Notes under the pieces: generated by a model
Seen by the model: only the letters and a program-made list of their open reading frames with translations
What the model was told of the DNA's origin: nothing
Database searches by the model: none
Shown: positions 1 to 8,440 of the stretch, in pieces
How positions within the stretch are numbered: position 1 is the first letter of the stretch
Layout: the number at the start of each line of letters is the position of its first letter
Origin: Candidatus Gemmiger excrementigallinarum
GTDB taxonomy: Bacteria; Bacillota; Clostridia; Oscillospirales; Ruminococcaceae
Assembly: GCA_019116445.1 (NCBI GenBank)
Contig: DXBP01000001.1
Span: 1-36,553 of the forward strand
Reading direction: 5' to 3'
Length of the DNA: 36,553 nucleotides
Program-made: the position numbers and the translations under genes

Positions 1-917
1 TAGGAGGCCGGGGCAGAGGGCTTGGCGGGCGTGGGCGGCTTGGGATGCCGGGCACGATGACGGCGGGCCAGCACCCGGATGACCAGGACCACAACCACTG
101 CCAGGATCAGCAGCGGCCACAGGTAGACCAGGGTCAGGACCAGGCCCTGCACAAAAGCCACAAAGCCGTTCCATCCGCCGCGGAAGGCATCCCCCAGACG
201 CTCCCCGAAGGTGGTGCCGGTGGGGGTCAGGGTGGCTACTTCCCGCAGATAGATGTCCACGGTGGAGTAGGTGATCTGCCCGCTCAGGGTGCGCATCTGC
301 TGGGTGTAGCTTTCCAGTTCGTACTGCACATCGGACAGACGGCTTTCGATCTCCAGCAAATCGGCGGTGGTTTCGGCTTCGGCAGCCAGTTCGTTCAGCC
401 GGTCCCGCTGGTTTTCCAGCGAATCGATCCGTGCTTGCAGGTCAATGTACTGGCTGGTGACATTTTCAGCGTTTTCTTCCAGGTTCAGTACGCTGCCGCT
501 TTCACCGGCCTGCTGGAGAAAGGCGCTGTAGTTGTCCACGGGGACCCGCACGGTGTAGTTGGCGTACCGGTCGTGGTCCTCGGCGCTGCCGCTCATCTGG
601 CTGTACTCCAGCCAGGCACCGTTGGCCTCCACAGCAGCCAGCAGGGTGTCCCGTGCGGTGTCAAAATCGGTGGACTCCATGCTCATGCTGGCGCGGTAGA
701 TGATCTTCTGGGCAGTTTCCGCGGTGGCACCGGTGCCTTCGGGCAGCAGGGCACTTCCGGTGCTGCCAGCGTTTTCCATGTCCATGGCCGCACCGGCTTC
801 GGCACTCATTTCGTAGCTGGCATCCATGCTTTGGCTGCTGCCGCCGCTGGCGCCGCAGCCTGCCAACAGGGCCGCGGCCAGCAGGGCGGCCGCCAGGCGG
901 GCAAAACGTCGTTTCAT
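1..917 (-). CDS. DUF4349-type membrane lipoprotein (3' end at window edge)
   Basis: Translating the minus strand from ATG 917 gives an exported lipoprotein. It has a basic start (MKRRFARLAAALLAAALLAG), a lipobox with Cys at about residue 21, and a Ser/Gly/Ala/Met-rich spacer. A β-rich domain typical of DUF4349 proteins follows (IIYRASMSMESTDFDTA, then VRVPVDNYSAFLQ), then a predicted coiled coil (SQYIDLQARIDSLENQRDRL) and one hydrophobic segment (LVYLWPLLILAVVVVLVIRV) before a basic Pro-rich tail. This layout matches the DUF4349 family, whose biochemical role is unknown. The start is fixed by an aaaaaaggagg site six bases upstream. The last two visible bases are 'ta', so the stop may lie exactly at the window edge. 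Longer plus-strand ORFs over the same bases are shadows. Confidence 0.85.
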   Translation of the reverse strand, partial: MKRRFARLAAALLAAALLAGCGASGGSSQSMDASYEMSAEAGAAMDMENAGSTGSALLPEGTGATAETAQKIIYRASMSMESTDFDTARDTLLAAVEANGAWLEYSQMSGSAEDHDRYANYTVRVPVDNYSAFLQQAGESGSVLNLEENAENVTSQYIDLQARIDSLENQRDRLNELAAEAETTADLLEIESRLSDVQYELESYTQQMRTLSGQITYSTVDIYLREVATLTPTGTTFGERLGDAFRGGWNGFVAFVQGLVLTLVYLWPLLILAVVVVLVIRVLARRHRARHPKPPTPAKPSAPAS

Positions 918-975
918 AAGGGGCCTCCTTTTTTGTCGGACGGGATGGTTCCGTAAAACCTGGTTTTGTGGTTTC

Positions 976-984
976 AGTATACCA
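976..984 (-). promoter_or_regulatory. Extended -10 promoter candidate for the DUF4349 gene
   Basis: On the minus strand TGG directly precedes TATACT, giving an extended -10 element about 60 bases upstream of the ATG. No good -35 hexamer is seen. Confidence 0.4.
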
Positions 985-1030
985 TAAAAGGGGCAGCTTG
1001 TGGATTACAGCTTGCCAACAAATCGGCAAC

Positions 1031-1080
1031 AAAAAAGGAACAGACCGAACATTTTTCGGCCTGTTCCACAAATTTTTTCT
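1031..1080. terminator. Bidirectional intrinsic terminator after hisS
   Basis: A stem pairs GGAACAG-CCGAA (from 1037) with TTCGG-CTGTTCC (to 1067). It is flanked by A6 on one side and T6 on the other, so it can act on both strands. It lies immediately 3' of hisS. Confidence 0.85.
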
Positions 1081-1083
1081 CGA

Positions 1084-2331
1084 TTATTCGGCTTTCTGCC
1101 CAAGCAGTTTGAGGTCATCGTTGTCGGCAAAGGCAACGGCGTTGTAACCGGCAGCTTCCAGCGTGCCGAACTGCTTGCCCAGTTTCTTGGCCTGGGGCAG
1201 CACGGTCACGTCGTAGTCGGCGCGCAGCGTCTGGGCCTTGCCCAGCACGGCGGCGAAGTCGGCGTTTTTGCAGTAGAGCAATGCCAGCCGCGGTTTGGCA
1301 CCGGGGATCTGATAGCCCTGCTCCAGCAGGATGCCGCAGACCCGCTCGAAACCGATGGAGAAGCCCACCGCCGGCACCTGCTGGCCGATGAACTTGCCCA
1401 CCATGTTGTCGTACCGGCCGCCGCCGGCCACTGCACCGCTGAACTGCGGGCAGGTGACCTCAAACACCATGCCGGTATAATAACCCTGGCCGCGCACCAG
1501 GCTGGGGGCGTAGGCGATGCCGTACCGCCCGGCGGCAATTTTCTCGCTGGTGGCAATGACGTAGCGCAGATCGGCGGTGAGAGCCTCGTCGTCCACCTTG
1601 GTGGCGACGGTGTCCAGGCTGAAATCCCCGGCGCGGAGGAATTCGTCCAGCGCTTCCACCGCTTCGGCGGCAAAGCCCTTCTCGGTCAGTTCGTTCTTCA
1701 CGCCGTCGGCACCGATCTTGTCCAGCTTGTCAAAGCTGATGCAGACGGAGTCCAGATCCTCGGCGGCAAAGCCCATCTTCTGCAGCATGGCGCGCAGGAT
1801 GCGGCGGTCATTGATGTTCACGGTGAACCCGGTGAAGCCGATGGCCAGCAAAGCGCGGGCGGTCACGTCGATGAGTTCCACCTCGGCGTTGGGGCTGGAA
1901 TCGCCCAGAATGTCGATGTCGCACTGGACGAACTCACGCAGGCGGCCTTTCTGGGGGCGCTCGGCGCGGTAGACGCGGTCGGTCTGGATGACCTTGAACG
2001 GCGTGGGCAGCTCGTTGCGGTTGGCAGCGTAGTAGCGGGAAAGGGGCAGCGTCAGGTCGTAACGCAGACCCATATCGGACAGCTGCTTTTCCTCCCCGGT
2101 GGCCAGCGCCTTTTCCAGCTTGTCGCCGCGCTTGAGCACCTTGAAAATCAGGTTGAGGTTGTCGCCGCCGTCGCTCTTGTCCAGGTTTTCCATGTCCTCC
2201 AGGATGGGGGTGGAAATGCGCTGGAATCCCGCGGCGCGGTAGGTGGCCAGAATCTGGCCCTGAATATAGTCACGCAGCGCCTGCTCGTGGGGCAGCAGGT
2301 CGCGCATACCTTTTAACGGCTGGGTTTTCAT
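1084..2331 (-). CDS. hisS: Histidyl-tRNA synthetase
   Basis: Class II aminoacyl-tRNA synthetase of about 415 residues that charges tRNA-His in the cytosol. Visible family motifs are the N-terminal PLKGMRDLLPHE, motif 2 around residues 110-140 (TDRVYRAERPQKGRLREFVQ), the histidine-specific RGQGYYTGMVFEV (the usual RG-x-YYTG block), and motif 3 near FSIGFERV. A C-terminal anticodon-binding domain follows. An upstream in-frame TTG (2337) exists, but AAGGAG sits nine bases before ATG 2331 and only three before the TTG, so ATG 2331 is preferred. The gene has its own promoter and terminator and appears monocistronic. Length is normal for a bacterial HisS. Confidence 0.97.
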   Translation of the reverse strand: MKTQPLKGMRDLLPHEQALRDYIQGQILATYRAAGFQRISTPILEDMENLDKSDGGDNLNLIFKVLKRGDKLEKALATGEEKQLSDMGLRYDLTLPLSRYYAANRNELPTPFKVIQTDRVYRAERPQKGRLREFVQCDIDILGDSSPNAEVELIDVTARALLAIGFTGFTVNINDRRILRAMLQKMGFAAEDLDSVCISFDKLDKIGADGVKNELTEKGFAAEAVEALDEFLRAGDFSLDTVATKVDDEALTADLRYVIATSEKIAAGRYGIAYAPSLVRGQGYYTGMVFEVTCPQFSGAVAGGGRYDNMVGKFIGQQVPAVGFSIGFERVCGILLEQGYQIPGAKPRLALLYCKNADFAAVLGKAQTLRADYDVTVLPQAKKLGKQFGTLEAAGYNAVAFADNDDLKLLGQKAE

Positions 2332-2358
2332 CGGCAATGGCTCCTTATTTCTATAATG

Positions 2359-2392
2359 TTATCATGATAAACTTCCCGCCGCATTTTGTCAA
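2359..2392 (-). promoter_or_regulatory. hisS promoter with overlapping palindrome
   Basis: On the minus strand a perfect TTGACA (2387-2392) lies 17 bases from TATCAT (2364-2369). The -10 hexamer is embedded in the perfect palindrome TTATCATGATAA (2359-2370), a possible operator. Confidence 0.7.
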
Positions 2393-2433
2393 TGCAAAGC
2401 GGGCATACTGAAAGAACAGGGGAGGGGTCATCC

Positions 2434-3588
2434 ATGGCAAAACAGAATCGCGGGCCGTACATTCTGGCGGCCGGGGCCGGCACCCAGCTGCTCACCGGCA
2501 TCCCGGCGGCCTGGGGCGCGTTCCAGCGCCCGGTCATGCAGGGGTACGGCCTTTCCCGGGGGCAGGCCATGCTGGCCTTTGCGTTGCTGGTGGCTTCCTA
2601 CGGCGCGGGCTGTGCCATAGGGGGGCTTCTGCAGGACCGCCGCGGTCCCCGCACTGCGGGGCTTTGGGGTACGGCGCTGCTGGCTGGGGGATTTCTGGCC
2701 GGGGCGCTGGTGCCGCCCGGCAACGCACCGCTGTTCTTGCTGGTCTACAGCCTGCCCGCGGGGGTGGGCAGCGCCTTTCTGGCTCCGGCGGTGCTGTCCT
2801 GCGCCCAGAAGTGGTACCAGAACAAAAAAGGCTGGGCCACCGGTGTGACCGGGGTGGCCATGGGGCTTTCGGGGGCGTTTTATACCTTGTTTGTCCGCCT
2901 GGTGGGCGGGCGGTGGGGCATCCGGGTCTGCTTCGCGGCGCTGGGGCTCCTTATGCTGGTGGTCTGCGGCAGCGGGGCGGCGCTGCTGCAGGACCCGCCA
3001 CGCTCCGGACGCGCGGCTCCGCTGCCCGGCATGAGTCATAAGCAGATGCTCCGCACGCCCCAGTACAAACTCTGTGTGGCGGCGGTGGCCCTCAGTGCGC
3101 CGCCGGTACTGCTGTTCAGCCCCGAAATTTATTCCATTGCCACCGAACGCGGCCTGCCGGAAAACTTGGCCCCCTTCAGCATCGTGCTGGGGTCGGCAGC
3201 CAGCGCGGCAGGGCGGCTGCTCTGCCCGGCGGGCAGCGACAAACTGGGCCGCAAACGGGTGCTGTACGGGGTGTATCTGGGGCTGGCGGCAGGGTCGATC
3301 TGGTTTGCCTTCGCCCGGGACTGGTGGGTGCTGGCATCCTATGCGCTGCTGACCTTTTTCTATTCTGGCGGCGCGGCGGTGCAGCCTGCCCTGAACACCG
3401 ACCTGTTCGGGCTGCGCCACGCCGGGGTCAACTACGGGTTCATCGCCCTGGGCATGAGCGGCGGCAGCCTGCTGAGCTATATCGGCAGCCAGGCCCTGCC
3501 GTTGACGGCCCGCCACTGGCTGGCAGGCGGCTGTGCTCTGGCCGGACTTTTTTGTGTGCGACTTGTAAAACCTGTGCGCGAATCTTGA
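2434..3588 (+). CDS. MFS transporter, oxalate/formate-antiporter-like (OFA) family
   Basis: An integral membrane protein of 384 residues with about 10-12 hydrophobic segments, as expected for a major facilitator. Features typical of the OFA branch are the N-terminal GPYILAAGAGTQLLTGIPAAW, the loop DRRGPRTAG between TM2 and TM3, and KWYQNKKGWATGVTGVAMGL in the central region. The substrate cannot be read from sequence; OFA members exchange small organic anions or are uncharacterised. ATG 2434 is chosen because the ggggagggg site precedes it by six bases; an upstream in-frame ATG (2386) lacks a comparable site. The gene is divergent from hisS and stands alone. Confidence 0.85.
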   Translation: MAKQNRGPYILAAGAGTQLLTGIPAAWGAFQRPVMQGYGLSRGQAMLAFALLVASYGAGCAIGGLLQDRRGPRTAGLWGTALLAGGFLAGALVPPGNAPLFLLVYSLPAGVGSAFLAPAVLSCAQKWYQNKKGWATGVTGVAMGLSGAFYTLFVRLVGGRWGIRVCFAALGLLMLVVCGSGAALLQDPPRSGRAAPLPGMSHKQMLRTPQYKLCVAAVALSAPPVLLFSPEIYSIATERGLPENLAPFSIVLGSAASAAGRLLCPAGSDKLGRKRVLYGVYLGLAAGSIWFAFARDWWVLASYALLTFFYSGGAAVQPALNTDLFGLRHAGVNYGFIALGMSGGSLLSYIGSQALPLTARHWLAGGCALAGLFCVRLVKPVRES

Positions 3589-3613
3589 AATAGTGCGGTG
3601 GAACGTGTACACT
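3585..3613 (+). promoter_or_regulatory. Candidate promoter for the O-antigen-ligase-like gene
   Basis: TTGAAA (3585-3590), a 17-base spacer and TACACT (3608-3613) lie about 45 bases before ATG 3657. The -35 overlaps the stop codon of the MFS gene. Confidence 0.5.
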
Positions 3614-3656
3614 ATATAGGTTATCCCTTTTTGCAACCGATTCCAAAGGAGGACCC

Positions 3657-5321
3657 ATGCAGCAGACAAACCAGCTGCGGCAGCTCGCAGCGCGCTCAGC
3701 CACCGCCTTTCTGTTGGCGGTGCTCTGCGTTTACCCTTTATATATTGATAAGTTTTCCAACCTCGGCGTTGTCAAATTCACCGGGGTGTGTACCCTGTCC
3801 TGGGCGTTCTGCCTCTGGCTCGGTGCCCTGGCCCTGGTAGGCGCCGCCCCGCGCCCCGGGCGTTTCTCCGCCAAGGACCCCACCCTCTGGGCACTGGGGG
3901 CGTTTGTGCTCACCGGCCTGATCTCCACGGCGGCATCCCTGTCGCCGGTGTCGTCCTTCTGGGGATTGGGGGGCTATTACGGCGGCTTCATGATGGTACT
4001 GTTCACGGCGGCCGGGTACCTGGCGGTGCGGGCGTTTGCGCCCCAGGGACTGCTTAACGGCCTGACCTTCTGTGTAGGCATCACCACGGCCATTGTCACG
4101 GTACTGTATGTGCTCAATATCTTTAACATTGACCTCATCGGCACCTATGCCGACACCGCTGTGGTGGAGCGCGCCCAGTTCTTCTCCACCCTGGGGCAGA
4201 AGAACTTCAACTCTGCCTTCATGGCGTTTGCCCTGCCCCTGGTGTTTTACGCTTTTCTGGTGGCCCGGGGCGTGCGCCATACGATTTTCTACGGTGTTCC
4301 GGCGTTCTTTGGCGCGCTGGCGCTGGCCGTGGTGGACGCCGAGGGTCTGGCCCTGGGCATCGGCGCGGCGGTGCTGGTGCTGATGTGCCAGAAGATGTTC
4401 ACCACCCGCACGCTGCGGCGCATCGCGGTCATCGGCGCATTCTTCTTTTTCCATGCCGGGTGGATGCAGTACATGCGCACCCATGTGTATACCCAGGGCG
4501 GCAAACCCATGCTGGCGGCGCTGGGGCATTTCGGGTTTGACGGCCTGCTGGTCTGTACGGTGCTGTGGGCGGTGCTGCGGTTCGGTCTGCGCGGGCGGGA
4601 AATTCCCCTCTGGCGCGCCGGACGGGTGGTGGCGGCAGTGGCGGTGACAGCCGCCGTGCTGCTGTACGCGCTGGCCAATTTCTGGCCGGGCTTCCCCAGC
4701 CTGGGGCGGCTGGACGATATCCTCATCATCAACGATGACTGGGGTACCTACCGCGGTACGGCCTGGCGCATTACCTGGAGCACCTGGCTGGACCAGCCCC
4801 TGTGGCGTAAGATCGTGGGTGTGGGCACCGGTATGATGCACACCGCCATGCTGGACTGGGCGGGCAGCGATGTCACCGACCGCATGAAAACCTTCTACGC
4901 AGCCCATAATGAATATCTGGAGCAGCTGCTCACCACCGGTTTGCTGGGACTGGCGGCCTGGGTGTGGTTCATTGTGGCGCATCTGCGCCGCGCCGTCAAA
5001 AACTGGCTGCGCCCCGGTGTGGCGCCGGTCACCCTGGCGCTGGTCAGCTACCTGGCCCACGCCGTGGTGTCCATCCGGGTGTCCATGATCTTCCCCGAGA
5101 TCATGCTGCTGTTCGGATTGCTGCAGGTGTTCTGCCTGCCGCCGGAAACGGAACCCCTCCCGGCGGAGAAGACCCGCCACGGCAAGGCGAAAAAGGTAAA
5201 GGCCGAACCTCCGGTCAAACCGGGGCTGGTGCGCACCTGGGCGCCGCCCGCAGCGGCAGCCATTGTGATGATGGCGGTGTGCGGGGCAGCCTCCCGGGTA
5301 CTCTTCGGATTCCTGTTTTGA
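3657..5321 (+). CDS. O-antigen ligase/polymerase family membrane protein (Wzy_C type)
   Basis: A 554-residue polytopic membrane protein with about 11-12 hydrophobic segments. The family signature AHNEYLEQLLTTGLLGLAAW lies at about residue 415; it is the conserved loop-plus-helix of Wzy_C / O-antigen-ligase-like proteins. Such enzymes polymerise lipid-linked repeat units or transfer them to an acceptor outside the cytoplasmic membrane. The long extracytoplasmic loop before this motif (residues about 340-415) is also usual. A basic Lys/Pro-rich segment and a final hydrophobic helix close the protein. The RBS aaaggagg precedes ATG 3657 by a few bases. It is unlinked to the main glycan operon, separated by the Fe-S operon and WYL gene, but is a plausible polymerase or ligase for its product. 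Confidence 0.82.
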   Translation: MQQTNQLRQLAARSATAFLLAVLCVYPLYIDKFSNLGVVKFTGVCTLSWAFCLWLGALALVGAAPRPGRFSAKDPTLWALGAFVLTGLISTAASLSPVSSFWGLGGYYGGFMMVLFTAAGYLAVRAFAPQGLLNGLTFCVGITTAIVTVLYVLNIFNIDLIGTYADTAVVERAQFFSTLGQKNFNSAFMAFALPLVFYAFLVARGVRHTIFYGVPAFFGALALAVVDAEGLALGIGAAVLVLMCQKMFTTRTLRRIAVIGAFFFFHAGWMQYMRTHVYTQGGKPMLAALGHFGFDGLLVCTVLWAVLRFGLRGREIPLWRAGRVVAAVAVTAAVLLYALANFWPGFPSLGRLDDILIINDDWGTYRGTAWRITWSTWLDQPLWRKIVGVGTGMMHTAMLDWAGSDVTDRMKTFYAAHNEYLEQLLTTGLLGLAAWVWFIVAHLRRAVKNWLRPGVAPVTLALVSYLAHAVVSIRVSMIFPEIMLLFGLLQVFCLPPETEPLPAEKTRHGKAKKVKAEPPVKPGLVRTWAPPAAAAIVMMAVCGAASRVLFGFLF

Positions 5322-5372
5322 GAAAAAGGGGAAAACGGGCAAAAAAACGGAGCGTTAGTGTATGCTAACATC

Positions 5373-5401
5373 TTGCAAAAAGTGCGCCGACCCTTTATAA
5401 T
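5373..5401 (+). promoter_or_regulatory. Strong sigma-A-type promoter of the Fe-S operon
   Basis: TTGCAA (5373-5378), exactly 17 bases, then a consensus TATAAT (5396-5401), about 45 bases before ATG 5448. Confidence 0.8.
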
Positions 5402-5447
5402 AAACTTAGCTGTGAAAAGCCTAACAATATGCAAAGGAGAGAAAATT

Positions 5448-6152
5448 ATGATCGAATACTCCGCACAGGTCAATAACATGTGCCCGATCACAAAAGGGCC
5501 CAAGCACGGTCCCGCGCCCATTCCCGAAGAGGGCGAATGGGTAAAGGCCTATAAAATTGAGGACATCAGCGGCTATACCCACGGTGTGGGCTGGTGCGCT
5601 CCTCAGCAGGGCACCTGCAAGCTCAGCCTGAACATCAAGAACGGCATCATCGAAGAAGCCCTGGTCGAAACCATCGGCTGCTCCGGCATGACCCATTCTG
5701 CTGCCATGGCTGGCGAGATCCTGCCGGGCAAGACCATCCTGGAAGCCCTGAACACCGACCTCGTCTGCGACGCCATCAACGTTGCTATGCGTGAGCTGTT
5801 CCTGCAGATCGTCTACGGCCGCAGCCAGACCGCTTTCTCTGAGAACGGCCTGCCCGTCGGTGCCGGCCTGGATGACCTGGGCAAGGGTCTGCGCAGCATG
5901 ACCGGTACCATTTTCTCCACCAAGGCCAAGGGCGTTCGTTACCTCGAACTGACCGAGGGCTATATCCTCAAGACCGCGCTGGACAAGGACAACCAGGTCA
6001 TCGGTTACCAGTTTGTCCGCCTGGGCAAGATGATGGAAGACATCCGCCACGGCAAGGACCCCAAGGAAGCCTACGAGAAGAACATCGGCACCTACGGCCG
6101 CTTCTCTGCTGAGCAGGGCGCTGTCAAGTACATCGACCCGCGTGAAGAATAA
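5448..6152 (+). CDS. NifU/IscU-like iron-sulfur cluster assembly scaffold protein
   Basis: A soluble protein of 234 residues. The central part resembles NifU_N/IscU scaffolds, with cysteines at about 50 and 57 (GWCAPQQGTC), 78 (ETIGCSGMTHSAAMAGEIL) and 107 (NTDLVCDAI); the IGCS and LVCDAI blocks are at scaffold-like spacing. Its N-terminal extension and long C-terminal part (about residues 120-234) make it larger than classical IscU (about 130 residues). A known arrangement in Clostridia places this protein directly before a GGGtGRT protein, as here (20-base gap). Codon use is strongly biased towards a small set, unlike the flanking genes, which suggests high expression. ATG 5448 follows AAAGGAGAG; in-frame upstream sequence to 5358 overlaps the promoter and is excluded. 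No sulfur donor (IscS/SufS) gene is nearby, so the client of the scaffold is unknown. Confidence 0.85.
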   Translation: MIEYSAQVNNMCPITKGPKHGPAPIPEEGEWVKAYKIEDISGYTHGVGWCAPQQGTCKLSLNIKNGIIEEALVETIGCSGMTHSAAMAGEILPGKTILEALNTDLVCDAINVAMRELFLQIVYGRSQTAFSENGLPVGAGLDDLGKGLRSMTGTIFSTKAKGVRYLELTEGYILKTALDKDNQVIGYQFVRLGKMMEDIRHGKDPKEAYEKNIGTYGRFSAEQGAVKYIDPREE

Positions 6153-6172
6153 GAGAGGGAGGAACACACACT

Positions 6173-7171
6173 ATGGCAACTTTTGAATCCCAGGAACGCC
6201 GTATGCCCAAGATCGAGGCCTGCCTGAAAGCCAATGGCCTGGAAAGCCTCGACGCCTGCAACGAAATGCTGCTGGCCAAGGGCATCGACTGTGATAAGAT
6301 CATCCGCGGCATTCAGCCCATCTGCTTCGACAACGCCGTCTGGGCTTACACCCTCGGCACCGCCATCGCCGTCAAGCGCGGCCTGAAGAGCGCCGCTGAG
6401 TGCGCTGCCGCCATCGGCGAAGGCCTGGAAGCCTTCACCGTGCCCGGCTCTGTTGCCGAGCAGCGCAAGGTTGGCCTGGGCCACGGCAATCTGGGCGCCA
6501 TGCTGCTGCATGAGGACACCCACTGCTTCGCCTTCCTGGCCGGCCACGAGTCCTTCGCTGCCGCTGAAGGCGCCATCGGCATTGCCCGTACCGCCAACAA
6601 GGTCCGCAAGGAGCCCCTGCGCGTTATCCTGAACGGCCTGGGCAAGGATGCTGCTATGATCATCAGCCGCATCAACGGCTTTACCTACGTCCAGACCGAG
6701 TATGACTTCAAGACCGGCGAGCTGAAGGTCGTCAACACCACCGCTTACTCCGATGGTGAGCGCGCTGCCGTCAAGTGCTACGGCGCCAACGACGTTCTGG
6801 AAGGCGTTGCCATCATGAAGGCTGAGGGCGTTGAAGTTTCCATCACCGGTAACTCCACCAACCCCACCCGCTTCCAGCACCTGGTTGCCGGCACCTACAA
6901 GAAGTGGGCCATCGAGAATGGCAAGAAGTACTTCTCCGTCGCTTCCGGCGGTGGCACGGGCCGTACCCTGCATCCCGACAACGTGGCTGCCGGTCCCGCC
7001 TCTTACGGCCTGACCGACTCCATGGGCCGTATGCACGGCGATGCCCAGTTCGCTGGTTCTTCCTCCGTGCCCGCTCACGTTGAGATGATGGGCCTGATCG
7101 GCGCCGGCAACAACCCGATGGTCGGTATGACTGTCGCCTGCGCGGTTGCTGCTTCTCAGGTCAACGCCTGA
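6173..7171 (+). CDS. GGGtGRT family protein of unknown function
   Basis: A protein of 332 residues named for the family motif, visible as GGGTGRTLHPDN at about residues 259-270. Other striking blocks are GLGHGNLGAMLLHEDTHCFA (101-120), FLAGHESFAAAEGAIGIART, NGLGKDAAMIISRINGF and a C-terminal NNPMVGMTVACAVAASQV. Several cysteines (about 17, 29, 40, 51, 77, 118, 202) and clustered His/Asp/Glu residues could bind metal, which is inference. No signal peptide or clear transmembrane segment is seen. It follows the NifU-like gene by 20 bases with a gggagg RBS and ends the operon before a strong terminator, so the two proteins are very likely made together. Codon bias suggests abundant protein. The biochemical function of the family is not established. 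Confidence 0.88.
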   Translation: MATFESQERRMPKIEACLKANGLESLDACNEMLLAKGIDCDKIIRGIQPICFDNAVWAYTLGTAIAVKRGLKSAAECAAAIGEGLEAFTVPGSVAEQRKVGLGHGNLGAMLLHEDTHCFAFLAGHESFAAAEGAIGIARTANKVRKEPLRVILNGLGKDAAMIISRINGFTYVQTEYDFKTGELKVVNTTAYSDGERAAVKCYGANDVLEGVAIMKAEGVEVSITGNSTNPTRFQHLVAGTYKKWAIENGKKYFSVASGGGTGRTLHPDNVAAGPASYGLTDSMGRMHGDAQFAGSSSVPAHVEMMGLIGAGNNPMVGMTVACAVAASQVNA

Positions 7172-7197
7172 TCTCCTTTGCAAACTGCATAATTTCT

Positions 7198-7232
7198 GCC
7201 GCCGTCCGGTGTTTGCCGGGCGGCGGCTTTTT
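7198..7232 (+). terminator. Intrinsic terminator of the Fe-S operon
   Basis: A GC-rich stem (GCCGCCGtCCGG with CCGGGCGGCGGC) is followed by a T5 run, 27 bases after the GGGtGRT stop codon. Confidence 0.85.
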
Positions 7233-7266
7233 GCGTTTGAAAGATTTGTAAACTCTGTGGCAATAC

Positions 7267-7295
7267 TTGCCCAACAGATTAGCAGGGTGTATAAT
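7267..7295 (+). promoter_or_regulatory. Promoter of the WYL regulator gene
   Basis: TTGCCC (7267-7272), 17 bases, TATAAT (7290-7295). The expected transcript start near 7302 rules out the upstream TTG start at 7267 and supports ATG 7333. Confidence 0.75.
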
Positions 7296-7332
7296 AGGAC
7301 TGTATATGGTAAAAATGGGGAGGGACTGCGCC

Positions 7333-8328
7333 ATGCCACGCAAAGAAGGTCAAAAACGCAAATTGCTGGTCCTTTTGGAAATCCTGATCCGGGAAACGGA
7401 TGAGAAGCATCCGCTGAGTGTGCCGCAGCTGGTGGAAAAACTGCAGGAACGGGGGATCGAGGCCGAGCGCAAGAGTGTCTACGGCGATCTGAACACGCTG
7501 AACAGCCTGCCGGGGGCTCCCTATGAGATCGTGCAGCTGCGGGGCCGCGGCGGCGGTTACTATATGACCGACGCTCTGTTCGAGCTGGCGGAACTCAAGC
7601 TGCTGGTGGATGCGGTGTATGCCAGCAAGTTCATCACGGCGCGCAAATCCAAGACCCTGATTGATAAGCTGGGGCAGTTCACCTCCCGTTACCGGCAGGC
7701 GGAACTGGACCGCAAGGTGCTGGTCAGCGGCCGCATCAAGAGTACCGACGAAAAGATCCTGTATACGGTGGATGCGCTGCATACCGCCATCACGGCGGGG
7801 GAACAGGTGCAGTTCAAATATTGCGACTGGACCCTGCAAAAAAAGATGCTGCCCCGCCATGAGGGCCAGCTGTACCGGGTCAGTCCCTGGGTGCTGGTAT
7901 GGGAGAACGGCAACTATTATCTCATCGCTTACACCGAAGGCCGGCTCAAACATTACCGGGTGGACAAGATGCAGAACGTGCATCAGATCCCGGGCAGCAA
8001 GCGGGAAGGCGCGGCGGAATATGCTGATTTCGACGTCAACACCTATATGCAGCAGATGTTCGGTATGTTCAACGGCCCTTTGAAAAAAGTGACGCTTCTG
8101 TGCGAAAACCGGTTTGCTGGTGCCATGATCGACCGCTTCGGCACGGGGCCCATCCTCAACCCCTGTGAGGATGGGGAACACTTTACCATGACGGCGGAGA
8201 TTCAGGTCAGCCCGCAGTTTTTCGGCTGGGTGGCCGGGTTCGGTCCGGGTGTGGCCGTGGCAGGCCCGCCGGAGGTCCGTGCCGAGATGAAAAAGACGCT
8301 GGATCGTCTGCAGGAACTCTACCGTTGA
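7333..8328 (+). CDS. WYL-domain transcriptional regulator
   Basis: A DNA-binding regulator of 331 residues. An N-terminal winged helix-turn-helix (about residues 5-65: KLLVLLEILIRETDEKHPLS...ERKSVYGDLNTLNSL) is followed by a WYL domain (about 135-215) containing VQFKYCDW, YRVSPWVLVWENGNYYLIAY and HYRVDKM. The WYL tripeptide itself reads YYL. A WCX-like C-terminal part completes the usual architecture. WYL domains sense ligands or nucleic acids, and such proteins often control neighbouring genes. The glycan operon begins immediately downstream, with a promoter overlapping the end of this gene, so it may regulate that operon; this is inference. The RBS ggggaggg precedes ATG 7333. Confidence 0.9.
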   Translation: MPRKEGQKRKLLVLLEILIRETDEKHPLSVPQLVEKLQERGIEAERKSVYGDLNTLNSLPGAPYEIVQLRGRGGGYYMTDALFELAELKLLVDAVYASKFITARKSKTLIDKLGQFTSRYRQAELDRKVLVSGRIKSTDEKILYTVDALHTAITAGEQVQFKYCDWTLQKKMLPRHEGQLYRVSPWVLVWENGNYYLIAYTEGRLKHYRVDKMQNVHQIPGSKREGAAEYADFDVNTYMQQMFGMFNGPLKKVTLLCENRFAGAMIDRFGTGPILNPCEDGEHFTMTAEIQVSPQFFGWVAGFGPGVAVAGPPEVRAEMKKTLDRLQELYR

Positions 8329-8357
8329 TTGCAAAGCCACGCAAAATGTGGTATGCT
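8329..8357 (+). promoter_or_regulatory. Candidate promoter of the glycan operon
   Basis: TTGCAA (8329-8334), 17 bases, TATGCT (8352-8357), beginning right after the WYL stop codon and about 80 bases before the operon's first start codon. Confidence 0.55.
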
Positions 8358-8440
8358 GATACGATACACTTTCCTTGCTTTGGCAGGGAAGGGGGCCGCT
8401 GCGGCGGCACAGAACCAATCTCGTAAGGAGGGCACCGCCG

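Noticed and set aside
45-956. Long plus-strand open frame (303 codons)
   Set aside because: It is the antisense shadow of the DUF4349 lipoprotein gene; its Gly/Gln/His-rich translation matches no protein and it lacks an RBS.
1000-2316. Plus-strand open frame opposite hisS
   Set aside because: Shadow of hisS caused by high-G+C codon use; no RBS and no family motifs.
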